From Acidithiobacillus sp. (GTDB lineage Bacteria > Pseudomonadota > Gammaproteobacteria > Acidithiobacillales > Acidithiobacillaceae), in contig NZ_JAGDWX010000012.1 of assembly GCF_023256195.1 (NCBI RefSeq), positions 26,685 to 90,684 of the forward strand: a DNA stretch of 64,000 nucleotides. The letters run 5' to 3'. Below are positions 53,338 to 61,724 of the stretch, one piece after another. The notes beneath the pieces were generated by a model, which ran no database searches, was not told the DNA's origin, and was given only the letters and a program-made list of their open reading frames with translations. Every line of letters begins with the position of its first letter. Positions within the stretch are counted from its first letter, which is position 1. Both the position numbers and the translations under genes were made by a program.

Positions 53338-55344
53338 TCAGGGCTGGGGAGCGGCGGTAGCGGCTACCGGCTCGAGCCCACTGCTATCTTGCAATTGCCA
53401 CAGGGCCAGCGGGTCTGGCTCCTTACCGTCAAGCAGAGCGCTGTAGATGGCCGTGTTGCTCAGCACGGCCTGCACGTAGTCCCGGGTCTGCCGATAGGGA
53501 ATATTGGCGGCGAAGATGGCACCGCTCCAGGGATCCGCCTGCGGATTCCAGCGCTGGAGCCAGCGCGCTACGGCGCCGGGTCCGGCATTGTAGGCCGCTG
53601 CGGCGAGAGGCAGCGCGCCCTGGAATCGCTCCAGTACGTGCGCCAGATAGGCGCTGCCGATCTCCAGGTTACCGGTATCGCTATGCAGGTCGGCGGCGGC
53701 CAGCATCGGCCTGCGACTCTTGATCCAGGCCGCGGTGGCGGGCATGACCTGCATGAGCCCCTGCGCCCCGGCGGAGGAGGCTATGCCCGGAGCAAAACCC
53801 GATTCCTGGCGGATCAGACCTGCGACGAAGGCCGGATCCAGGCCGTTGTCCCGCGCTGCGGCGAGAATGGCCCGACGAAAGGGGAGCACAAAGCCTTGGC
53901 GCCAGTCGCCATCGTTGCGCACGCGGGTACTGGCATTGATGACCAGCAGCCAGGCCTGCCGATCGGCAGCGGCGGACGCCGCGGCGCGAACATCGCCGGA
54001 GTTGGGCAGGCTATCCAGCAGGTGCTGCCACTCGGCCAAGGCATCAAAGTACAGACCGAGACGATAGAGCGTGATGGCGCGCCGAAAATCTCCCTGGCTG
54101 GCCAGCGTCGCCGACGATTGCGGTGCCGGGTCCGGGGCCGAGCTGGGCAGGCGTAGGGGACGTCCCAAGGCCGCCAAGGACAGCTGACCTGCATAGTCCC
54201 AGGGCGAGGCCAGTCTGGTGAAGGTCGCCCGCGCTCTATCCACCTGTCCCTGCTGCCACTGGGCAAAGGCATTCCAGAACTGCCACTCGCCGCGTTCCCT
54301 TTGCGCGGTCGGCATCAGCGCGTAGGCCCGCTCCACCAGGGGCCAGTCGCGGGCGCGCAGTGCGGCGCGCAGCATCCAGGCCGAGACCTCTTCGTCGGGA
54401 CGATAGCTGGGATCGATGCGATAGGCCTGCGCGTACCAGGTCGCCGCTTCCATGCGCAGCTGACGCGCCGCACTCCAGGCAGACTGATACAGGATTTCGG
54501 CGCGCAGGGCCGCCGGCAGCTCTCGTCCCTGACTCGAGGAGATCCAGGCCACGGCGCGTTCCGGTTGCTGATAGGCAAGCTGCAACAGCGCCAGGCGCAT
54601 GAGCTCCCGGGTCTCGGGGGTCTCCGCGCCCGAGCTTGCCGGATCTATCCGTCCCTCGATCCACGCGCCGGGGTTCTGTACCAGTCGTGGCAGGCTGCGG
54701 GCCGCCGGTGCCGGCAGAAAGGGTGCGAACTGCAGGGCCTGCTGAAAGAAACCCTGACGGAAAAAGCGCTGCAACTGCTCCCAGAGAGCCGTCTGGGATA
54801 TCTGACCGGTAGCCAGCGCGGCCTTGGCCAGGCCATTGCAGGCCTGATCCGTCGGCGAAGCGGCGCGCCACAGGAGCAGCGGCGGTACCAGATCCATCTC
54901 CGAGCTCAACAGGGGGTCGCTCGCAGCATAGCAGCGCAGGCTGATGAGCTGCGGTGCCGGTCCCTGGCGATAGACCTGGGCAAAGGCAGTCCAGTCCTGA
55001 CGTTTGCCCAGCTGCAGCAGCCACTGCCGGCGCAGCAGCTCCGGCGCCACTCCTGAGGGGAATTGTCGAGCGTAGCGCTCGTACTGGGCCTGAGTGAGGG
55101 TGGACAGGCGTGGCTGCAGGGCCCAATAGCCGACCCAGGATCCCATATAGGTCTGGCCGAGCTCGGGGAGGGCGCTGGCCGCCGGGAGATAGTCCTTGTT
55201 AGCGAAACCTCTCGCCGCCTGACGAAGCAGTTGCTCTTGCGCCGGCGTCAAGTCAGCGACGGCGTGTGCCGCCAAGGGTAGCAGGGCGACCACTGCGGCC
55301 GCGGCACACAGAGCGATGTTGGGCAGGCGGCGCGGCCGGGGCAT
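53338..55344 (-). CDS. slt: Soluble lytic murein transglycosylase (Slt70 family)
   Basis: Periplasmic peptidoglycan-cleaving enzyme (668 aa). Signal peptide LPNIALCAAAAVVALLPLAAHA, a long alpha-superhelical U-domain, a linker, and the C-terminal catalytic domain with AGLIRQESGFAPGIASSAGAQGLMQVMPATAAWI (catalytic Glu in ESGF) and AYNAGPGAVARWL. The track ORF opens 37 codons early; ATG 55344 directly precedes the signal peptide but has only a weak ribosome binding site. Upstream of murJ. Confidence 0.93.
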   Translation of the reverse strand: MPRPRRLPNIALCAAAAVVALLPLAAHAVADLTPAQEQLLRQAARGFANKDYLPAASALPELGQTYMGSWVGYWALQPRLSTLTQAQYERYARQFPSGVAPELLRRQWLLQLGKRQDWTAFAQVYRQGPAPQLISLRCYAASDPLLSSEMDLVPPLLLWRAASPTDQACNGLAKAALATGQISQTALWEQLQRFFRQGFFQQALQFAPFLPAPAARSLPRLVQNPGAWIEGRIDPASSGAETPETRELMRLALLQLAYQQPERAVAWISSSQGRELPAALRAEILYQSAWSAARQLRMEAATWYAQAYRIDPSYRPDEEVSAWMLRAALRARDWPLVERAYALMPTAQRERGEWQFWNAFAQWQQGQVDRARATFTRLASPWDYAGQLSLAALGRPLRLPSSAPDPAPQSSATLASQGDFRRAITLYRLGLYFDALAEWQHLLDSLPNSGDVRAAASAAADRQAWLLVINASTRVRNDGDWRQGFVLPFRRAILAAARDNGLDPAFVAGLIRQESGFAPGIASSAGAQGLMQVMPATAAWIKSRRPMLAAADLHSDTGNLEIGSAYLAHVLERFQGALPLAAAAYNAGPGAVARWLQRWNPQADPWSGAIFAANIPYRQTRDYVQAVLSNTAIYSALLDGKEPDPLALWQLQDSSGLEPVAATAAPQP

Positions 55345-55346
55345 GG

Positions 55347-55715
55347 TCAGCGCTGACGCAGGTGTAGCCAGCGGCTGAGATGCTTGCTGACGGATGCCAG
55401 ACGGTTGGGATGGTCCTCGGCCAAGGGGCCAACGTGGAGATTCAGGGGCTCGCAATGGTCCTTGCCGTGACAGATCACCCCGTGCGACTGACAGTTGGCT
55501 CCGGCGGCCTTGAGGATCTCCACCATCTGCTCTTCCGCCTCTGCGCCACAGCGCCCGTCGTATTGAATGAGCACCAATTGTTTTTCCGGGATATGATCAA
55601 TGTGTCCGCCCATCTCCTCGAACTGCCGAAGTTTCTCCAGAGCGGCCGGGGTGACGCCGTGGAGCGCGCCACTGATGATGAAACGGGCCGGGCGTTTGGG
55701 CTGAGAGTTCTGCAT
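55347..55715 (-). CDS. Hypothetical protein
   Basis: 122 aa, soluble, no signal peptide. Begins MQNSQPKRPARFIISGALHG, continues with charged helices, and holds three cysteines (GRCGAE, ANCQSHGVICHGKDHCEPL) with nearby His that might bind a metal. Start has GGAGG upstream (CCTCC at 55727-55731). Lies between the metal transporter genes and slt, 2 bp before slt. No family recognised; the Cys/His patch and the neighbouring metal importer make a metal-related role possible but unproven. Confidence 0.6.
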   Translation of the reverse strand: MQNSQPKRPARFIISGALHGVTPAALEKLRQFEEMGGHIDHIPEKQLVLIQYDGRCGAEAEEQMVEILKAAGANCQSHGVICHGKDHCEPLNLHVGPLAEDHPNRLASVSKHLSRWLHLRQR

Positions 55716-55736
55716 CGTGAATGTACCTCCTGGGAG

Positions 55737-56609
55737 TCACCCATCGGGGCGGGTTCCAGAGTTCGGACCGGCACCATGATGCCAGCTTGTCTCGCGCCGA
55801 GAAAGCCTTGCTCTGATCCCCGAAGGCGAAGGCAGCAGCCCGCCCCCGCGTAGAACGACGAAGAGCACTGCGCCCAGCGTACCGACAAAAAAACCCAAAG
55901 GCCAGTTGCTCCAGTAGGACAGCGCGATGGCCGACCAGACCAGGAGTTCTGCCAGAGCGATGCTGATCAGAAAGGCGCGGGCGGGATGCGCGCTGAGGCG
56001 CTGGGCGGCGGCGGCAGGGGCCACCAGCAAGGTAAAGACCAGCAGGGTGCCGACAACGGGCAGGGCCGTTGCCGTCACGATGGCGAGCAACCCCAGGAAG
56101 AGCCACTCCATGCCCGCCCGGTTTATCCCGCAGATGGTCGCCAGGTCGGCGGCGGCGGACTGTAGCAGGAGCGGACGAAAGCTCAGCACGGTCACCGCCA
56201 GAACCAGCAGCGACACAGCCGCCGTAGGCAGCAGCTCACGATGGGGAATGCCCAGAACCTCACCGAAGAGCAGAGCGTAGACCGCCGGCGCATAGGCCCC
56301 CGTCAGACTCAGCAAGAGCGCTCCCAGAGCCAGAAAACTGCTGAGGAGAAGGCCGATGGCCAGATCCTTCGGGCCGAGGCGTGAGCTTTGCTGTACAAAC
56401 ACTACGCCGAGGAAGGCGAAACCCAGAAGACCGATCATGGGATCGATGCCCGTCAGCACCGCCGCCGCGCCACCGGGGAAAGCGCTCAGGGGTAGGGCGT
56501 GGGCGGCAAAGACCGAGCGCCGGATGACCGTAAAATAACCGATGGCACCCGCTGCCAGGGCCAGAAAACTCGCCGCTATCCAAGTGGGCAGCATGTAATT
56601 TGCAAACAT
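55737..56609 (-). CDS. Metal ABC transporter permease (ZnuB/MntB family), second copy
   Basis: 290 aa permease of the zinc/manganese ABC-3 family, about 8 helices. VIRRSVFAAHALPLSAFPGGAAAVLTGIDPMIG is the family pattern, and VGTLLVFTLLVAPAAAAQRLSAHPARAF the conserved late region. ATG 56609 overlaps the stop of the first permease by one base. The track ORF extends upstream only by shadow reading. Probably forms a heterodimer with the 56609-57520 product. Confidence 0.88.
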   Translation of the reverse strand: MFANYMLPTWIAASFLALAAGAIGYFTVIRRSVFAAHALPLSAFPGGAAAVLTGIDPMIGLLGFAFLGVVFVQQSSRLGPKDLAIGLLLSSFLALGALLLSLTGAYAPAVYALLFGEVLGIPHRELLPTAAVSLLVLAVTVLSFRPLLLQSAAADLATICGINRAGMEWLFLGLLAIVTATALPVVGTLLVFTLLVAPAAAAQRLSAHPARAFLISIALAELLVWSAIALSYWSNWPLGFFVGTLGAVLFVVLRGGGLLPSPSGIRARLSRRETSWHHGAGPNSGTRPDG

Positions 56610-57520
56610 CAGCAGTCCTCGGCGCAGGCGCTGGGTGGTGGCGCTGCGGTCGTCCAGGTGCTTCCGCCCCAAAACGCTGTCCACAGGCCCGCTCCCAGAT
56701 ACTCCAGCAGCGTCAGCAGCACGATGAAGAAGCTCACCGGCCAGGAGGTTCCCGAAAACCAGTAATAGCTCTGCCAGGACAGGAGGATCCCCAGGACGAC
56801 GGCGAGCACGGCAAGCAGCGCCGCCAGGAGAAAGGCCCAGACGGGACGCGTCGCCAGTTGCAGGGCGGCGCCGGCCGGGCCCAGGAGCAGAGCCGTCGCC
56901 AGTATTGCCCCGACGGTCATGGCGGAAATGGCGGCGGCAAGTCCCAGCAGGAGGAGGTAGACGAGTTCGAGCAAGGCGACGGGAATCCCCTGTGCCCGGG
57001 CGAGATCGGCATCGGCGGCGATGAGGAGCAGCGGTCGATAGCCGAGGACGATGACACACAAGGTGCCAAAGGTGAGCAGCAGGACCACCGGCGCAAGGCT
57101 GGGCGGCAAGGCAAAGAGAGATCCAAACAGCACGGTCACGGTACTGCCCGAGGCACTGGTGGTGGTCATGGCAAGGTACAGAAGGAGGGCCGTGAGCCCC
57201 AGACCCGCGCCGAGCACGATACCGGTGGCCAGATCCCGCTCGCGCGCTTCCCGCAGACCCAGCCAGGCCATGGCAAGGGCGGCGGCCCAGGCCATGCCCA
57301 GGAAACCCCAGAGCGCCGAGATACCCAGGAGGAAGGAGGCAGCACCCCCGGCGCTGCTGATGTCGCCCAGGGCATGTCCGGCGAAGGCGTGGCCGCGCAG
57401 CAGGGTAAAGACTCCCAGGCTGGCATTGATGAGGGCGGCGCAGACCCCGATCACCAGGGCAGTCTGCACCGCCGAGTCGGCGAAGAAGGCACTCCAGTCC
57501 ACGGCCAGCGCCTGCAGCAT
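56609..57520 (-). CDS. Metal ABC transporter permease (ZnuB/MntB family), first copy
   Basis: 303 aa ABC-3 family permease. LINASLGVFTLLRGHAFAGHALGDISSAGGAASFLLG and [26 protein letters not shown] are the recognisable family parts; about 8 helices. It overlaps the ATPase gene by one base upstream and the second permease downstream. Metal specificity (Zn, Mn or Fe) cannot be told. Confidence 0.9.
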   Translation of the reverse strand: MLQALAVDWSAFFADSAVQTALVIGVCAALINASLGVFTLLRGHAFAGHALGDISSAGGAASFLLGISALWGFLGMAWAAALAMAWLGLREARERDLATGIVLGAGLGLTALLLYLAMTTTSASGSTVTVLFGSLFALPPSLAPVVLLLTFGTLCVIVLGYRPLLLIAADADLARAQGIPVALLELVYLLLLGLAAAISAMTVGAILATALLLGPAGAALQLATRPVWAFLLAALLAVLAVVLGILLSWQSYYWFSGTSWPVSFFIVLLTLLEYLGAGLWTAFWGGSTWTTAAPPPSACAEDC

Positions 57521-58377
57521 CAGGCCTCCTCCCTTGGCGACGGTGGTGGCAGCTCGGTGCCGGCGTGACGCATTTCGCCGGGCCCGTCCGGGGCATCTGG
57601 CAACACCAGAAAGCGGCCGTGGTGGCGCAGAACCGTCACGGGATAGCCATACAGACCACTGAGCACGTCCGGACGCACCACCTCGTCCACGGTGCCTGTG
57701 GCCGCCCGCCCACCCACCAGATACACCAGACGATCCAGCACCGGCAGGAGGGGATTCATGTCGTGTGCCGTCACCAGGACCGTGAGTCCGTGTTCGCGGA
57801 CCAATGTGCCGAGGAGCTGGACGAGGCTCGTAGTACTGCGAAAATCCAGATTGGCCAGGGGCTCATCCAGAAGCAGCAGGCGCGGCTCGCGCACCAGAGC
57901 GTGGGCAATGACCGCACGCTGCTGCTGCCCTCCGGAAAGTCGCCCCAGACGCTGGTCTGCAAAGTGCTCGGCGCCCACTGCCGCGAGCGCCGCCTTGGTG
58001 GCCGCCTGATAGCGGCGCCGCCGCCAGGGTAGGCCAAAGTGCCTGCCACTGAGACCGAGCTCAACCAGATCGCGGGTACGCAGCGGCAGCTGCGGGTCAA
58101 AGGCAATTTTCTGGGGAACGTAGCCGACCAGATCGCGCGCCTTCCCGACCGAACCCCCCGCCAGGCGGATGGTCCCGGACGCGATGCGCTGCAAGCCGAG
58201 AATGCTACGTAAAAGCGTCGTCTTGCCCGCGCCATTTTCGCCAATGAGGCCACAGAGAACGCCGCTCTCCAGGCTTAGATCCAGACCTTCCAGAACCTGC
58301 CGGCCACCCAGACGCACGCCGAGGTTCTCGATCTGTAGCAGGGGTTCTGTAGGTGCTGGCGTGGAGCTTGAGGGCAT
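57520..58377 (-). CDS. Metal ABC transporter ATPase (ZnuC/MntA family)
   Basis: 285 aa ATPase. Walker A GENGAGKTTLLRSILGL, YVPQK, signature [16 protein letters not shown], Walker B LLLLDEPLANLDF, and the H-loop TAHDM. First gene of a three-gene transporter operon with two permeases but no substrate-binding lipoprotein, which must be elsewhere. A small palindrome lies directly upstream. Confidence 0.9.
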   Translation of the reverse strand: MPSSSTPAPTEPLLQIENLGVRLGGRQVLEGLDLSLESGVLCGLIGENGAGKTTLLRSILGLQRIASGTIRLAGGSVGKARDLVGYVPQKIAFDPQLPLRTRDLVELGLSGRHFGLPWRRRRYQAATKAALAAVGAEHFADQRLGRLSGGQQQRAVIAHALVREPRLLLLDEPLANLDFRSTTSLVQLLGTLVREHGLTVLVTAHDMNPLLPVLDRLVYLVGGRAATGTVDEVVRPDVLSGLYGYPVTVLRHHGRFLVLPDAPDGPGEMRHAGTELPPPSPREEA

Positions 58378-58390
58378 GACGCATCACTAT

Positions 58391-58403
58391 GCAACCGGGT
58401 TGC
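58391..58403. promoter_or_regulatory. Palindrome upstream of the metal ABC transporter
   Basis: GCAAC-CGG-GTTGC, a perfect 5-3-5 dyad 13 bp before the start codon of the ATPase gene. A metal-responsive repressor (Zur, MntR) could bind here; the sequence does not match a Zur box I know. Confidence 0.35.
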
Positions 58404-58526
58404 GCGATGATTCACCCTCCGGCACCCGTCGTCAAGGCCGGTCAAGGCCTTTGGCGGTCCCGACCTGTGTTGCTCTCGCCAGGGGTGTCGGCAGTTTCAT
58501 GCCCTGCCGCCGCCCGTGTGGCCAGG

Positions 58527-59765
58527 TCAGGACGTGCTGCCCAGACTTTGCGCGGGCCGGTTCGGATGACGCGGTAGGAAGGCCGCCAACAAGCCGATGA
58601 GCGGCAGAAAGGCGCAGATTTCGTAGACGCGCACGATACCCCACAGGTCTGCCAGCTGCCCTAGCATGGCAGCACCGACACCCCCCAGACCAAAGGCAAG
58701 CCCAAAGAAAAGGCCAGAGATGGTACCCACCTTGCCGGGCACGAGTTCCTGCGCGTAGACGACGATGGCCGGAAAAGCCGACGCCAGCAGGAAGCCGATG
58801 ATCAGAGTGAGCAGGGCACTGGTGGTGAGGCCCACATAGGGAAGGGCAAGGGTAAAGGGCGCGATGCCCAGCAGCGATACCCAGATCACGGTCTTGCGAC
58901 CGATACGATCGCCGATGGGCCCGCCCAGCAGGGTACCGGCTGCCACCGCCGCCAGGAAAAAGAAGAGGTGCATCTGTGCTTCGCGCACCGGTATGGCAAA
59001 GCGCTGCACCAGGTAGAAGATCAAATAACTGCTGATGCTGGTGAGATACAGGAACTTGGAAAACATCAGCGCCACCAGAATACCGAGACTGCGGCGCACC
59101 TGAGTGCGGGGTAGGGGCTGCCGATCAACTATAGCCCGGCGGTTCCGAGGCTGGCGATGCTGGTGCTGATACCAGCGCCCGACAAAGCTCAGGATGACAA
59201 TGGCAAGCAAGGCCACCGCCGAGAACCACGACAGACTGTGCTGCCCGTTGGGCATGACGATGAAGGCGGCAAGGAGGGGGCCGGTCGCCGTACCGACGTT
59301 ACCCCCGACCTGGAAGATGGACTGCGCCAGCCCGTGACGCCCGCCCGAAGCCATGCGTGCCACGCGCGATGACTCCGGGTGGAATACCGAAGAGCCGAGA
59401 CCGATCATCGCCGCCGCCAGCAGCAGCACGGGATAGTTGGGCGCCACGGAGAGCAGAAGCAGGCCGAGGAAGGTGGAGACCATGCCCAAAGGCAGCGAGT
59501 AGGGTAGAGGGTGGGCGTCGGTGTAGCGGCCCACCAGGGGCTGGATGATGGACGCCGTCAGCTGATAGGCCAGCGTGATGAGGCCGATCTGGGCAAAACT
59601 CAGATCGAATTGGCCCTTGAAGAGCGGATACACCGCCAGCATCAAGGACTGAATACTGTCGTTGAGAAAGTGGGACACGCTGATGGCCCCCAGCACCTCG
59701 AAGCGTGTGCGCTCGGCGGGGTCACGGGGGAGTGTGCGCTCCTGGAGAACTTCGTTGGTCGACAT
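58527..59765 (-). CDS. MFS transporter, fosmidomycin-resistance (Fsr) type
   Basis: 412 aa, 12 helices. ISVSHFLNDSIQSLMLAVYPLFKGQFDLSFAQIGLITLAYQLTASIIQPLVGRYTD is the pattern of Fsr exporters; GLGSSVFHPESSRVARMASGGRHGLAQSIFQVGGNVG follows. Exports fosmidomycin in E. coli, but the natural substrate is unknown. Its relation to dxr, the fosmidomycin target in this window, is only thematic, as they are 40 kb apart. Confidence 0.88.
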   Translation of the reverse strand: MSTNEVLQERTLPRDPAERTRFEVLGAISVSHFLNDSIQSLMLAVYPLFKGQFDLSFAQIGLITLAYQLTASIIQPLVGRYTDAHPLPYSLPLGMVSTFLGLLLLSVAPNYPVLLLAAAMIGLGSSVFHPESSRVARMASGGRHGLAQSIFQVGGNVGTATGPLLAAFIVMPNGQHSLSWFSAVALLAIVILSFVGRWYQHQHRQPRNRRAIVDRQPLPRTQVRRSLGILVALMFSKFLYLTSISSYLIFYLVQRFAIPVREAQMHLFFFLAAVAAGTLLGGPIGDRIGRKTVIWVSLLGIAPFTLALPYVGLTTSALLTLIIGFLLASAFPAIVVYAQELVPGKVGTISGLFFGLAFGLGGVGAAMLGQLADLWGIVRVYEICAFLPLIGLLAAFLPRHPNRPAQSLGSTS

Positions 59766-59932
59766 GCTTTGGCTCGTTGCGGGACGGCAAATCCAGTGGC
59801 GCAGTGTAGGATGAGTCTAGGATACCGTCCAGTCGGTGTCTTGGGTGTCTGTCCCCACCCCACGCTTTTTTGCTGACGACCCCGGGCCAAGCTCGGTATC
59901 ATCCCCTGGTCGAGACTCTGGGGAGAGGCAGC

Positions 59933-61390
59933 ATGGCGGCTTTTGGTACCAGTGGATTGCGGGGTCTGGTGGAGGAGTTGGACGATGGCCTCGTCTACGG
60001 CCACGTTCTTGCCTTTCTCCGGTATCTGGAGGAACTTCGGGAATTCGCGCCGGGTGGTGCCGTCCTCCTCGGCGGCGATCTGCGGCCCAGCACACCAGCC
60101 ATTCTCGAGGCCGCCTGGGCGGCGGTGTGCGATGCCGGGGGTAGGCCCCATTTTGCCGGTTTCCTGCCGACTCCGGCTCTGGCGCTGGCGGGCTTCCAGC
60201 GGCGCGTGCCGTCCCTGATGGTGACGGGCAGTCACATTCCCTTCGACCGCAATGGCATCAAGTTCAATCGGCCCCACGGGGAGCTCGGCAAAGTCGATGA
60301 GGCGGGCATCCTCGACCACCTCGCTGGCATCCCCGTGCCCCCACGGGATGAACAGGGACGACTGCGTCACCGGCCCGTCCTGCCCGCGCCCGATGCCCGA
60401 TACGCGGACGACTACCTCGCGCGATACCGGAGCTGCCTGGATGTGGATGCCCTGGCGGGGCTGCGTATCGGCCTCTACCAGCATTCCGGTGTGGCACGCG
60501 ACCTCCTGGAGGCGCTCCTCGCTGGCTTCGGTGCCGAGGTGGTTCCCCTTGGGCGTACAGAGGAATTTGTCCCTATGGATACTGAGGCTCTGCGTCCGGA
60601 GGACAAAGAACTCGCAGTCCGATGGGTGCGGGAGCATGGTCTGGACGCCCTGGTCAGCACCGATGGCGATGCCGACCGACCGATGCTTGCGGACGAGCAC
60701 GGCAGTTGGTGGCGCGGCGATCTCCTCGGCCTCGTCAGCGCCCAGATCCTGGGTGCCGATGCCGTGGCAACACCGATTTCCAGCAACACCGCCCTGGAAC
60801 GCAGCGGCTCCTTTGCCCAGGTCATCCGCACACGCATCGGCTCGCCCTACGTCATCGCCGCCATGGACGAGCTGCGGGAGCAGGGCTACGGTCGTATCGT
60901 CGGCTACGAGGCCAATGGCGGACTGCTCCTGGGTTCGGAGATTCCTTGGGAGCATGGAACGCTGACCGCCTTGCCCACGCGCGATGCCGTCCTGCCAATG
61001 CTTGCTGCACTGCGCGAGGCAAGGCGCCAGGATCGACCTCTCTCCACTCTGCTGGCCGGTCTGCCGCAACGCTTTACCAGCAGTGACCGTCTGCAGGACT
61101 TTCCCACCCAGCTCAGTCGCGATCGCCTGCAACACTACCAAGGGGCGGAGGGTTGCGACCATTTTGGCGAGGATTTTGGCGATCTCTGCGGCGGTCATCC
61201 CTTGAATCTGGACTACAGCGACGGCGTTCGCGCCTTTTTCCCGAGCGGCGATATCCTGCACCTGCGGCCCTCGGGCAACGCACCCGAACTACGTTGCTAC
61301 ACCGAGGCAGACTCAGCCTCGCGCGCCGAGGAACTACTGCGCGGGGCGCTGGCCCGACTGTCACGCTGGCGAAGCCCAGGGGAGGCCTGA
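59933..61390 (+). CDS. Phosphohexomutase (phosphomannomutase/phosphoglucomutase family)
   Basis: Alpha-D-phosphohexomutase (485 aa). All four active-site loops are visible: phospho-Ser loop VTGSHIPFDRNG, metal loop STDGDADRPM, sugar loop GYEANGG, and phosphate loop RPSGNAPELRCYTEAD. FGTSGLRGL is at the N-terminus. ATG 59933 follows GGGGAGAGG; the track start is 21 codons earlier. The substrate (mannose, glucose or glucosamine phosphates) is open; it would feed nucleotide-sugar synthesis. Confidence 0.92.
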   Translation: MAAFGTSGLRGLVEELDDGLVYGHVLAFLRYLEELREFAPGGAVLLGGDLRPSTPAILEAAWAAVCDAGGRPHFAGFLPTPALALAGFQRRVPSLMVTGSHIPFDRNGIKFNRPHGELGKVDEAGILDHLAGIPVPPRDEQGRLRHRPVLPAPDARYADDYLARYRSCLDVDALAGLRIGLYQHSGVARDLLEALLAGFGAEVVPLGRTEEFVPMDTEALRPEDKELAVRWVREHGLDALVSTDGDADRPMLADEHGSWWRGDLLGLVSAQILGADAVATPISSNTALERSGSFAQVIRTRIGSPYVIAAMDELREQGYGRIVGYEANGGLLLGSEIPWEHGTLTALPTRDAVLPMLAALREARRQDRPLSTLLAGLPQRFTSSDRLQDFPTQLSRDRLQHYQGAEGCDHFGEDFGDLCGGHPLNLDYSDGVRAFFPSGDILHLRPSGNAPELRCYTEADSASRAEELLRGALARLSRWRSPGEA

Positions 61391-61684
61391 TTGTCGCGAC
61401 GCTCCGGGAGCCTTGTGCTCTATCTGGGTCTTAGCCTGCTTCTGCTGGCCCTGTTTCTCATGGTGCTGCGTTATCTGGGCGTGGTCTTTGCGACCAGCGC
61501 CAAGGCCCAGCTGGCGCTCCAGACGGACAACGCTGAGGCCATGGTATTGCTGCACCTGGCGCAGATCCTCAATTGGGTCCGTTGGCGCTGGATTGCCTAT
61601 ATCCTCTCTGCAGGCGTAGTCCTGACGCTCTGGGATACCCTACGAAGCCTCTGGTCGCGGGTACGACCGCCGCGCCGACGCTGA
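61391..61684 (+). CDS. Small membrane protein, unknown
   Basis: 97 aa with two hydrophobic helices (LVLYLGLSLLLLALFLMVLRYLGVVF and WIAYILSAGVVLTLWDTL) and basic ends. It starts with TTG at the base after the phosphohexomutase stop, so it is probably translated from the same message. No family recognised. Confidence 0.6.
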   Translation: MSRRSGSLVLYLGLSLLLLALFLMVLRYLGVVFATSAKAQLALQTDNAEAMVLLHLAQILNWVRWRWIAYILSAGVVLTLWDTLRSLWSRVRPPRRR

Positions 61685-61724
61685 TCCTGCAGCAGGGCGT
61701 ATCGTGTCGGCTCGTCCTGCACTC

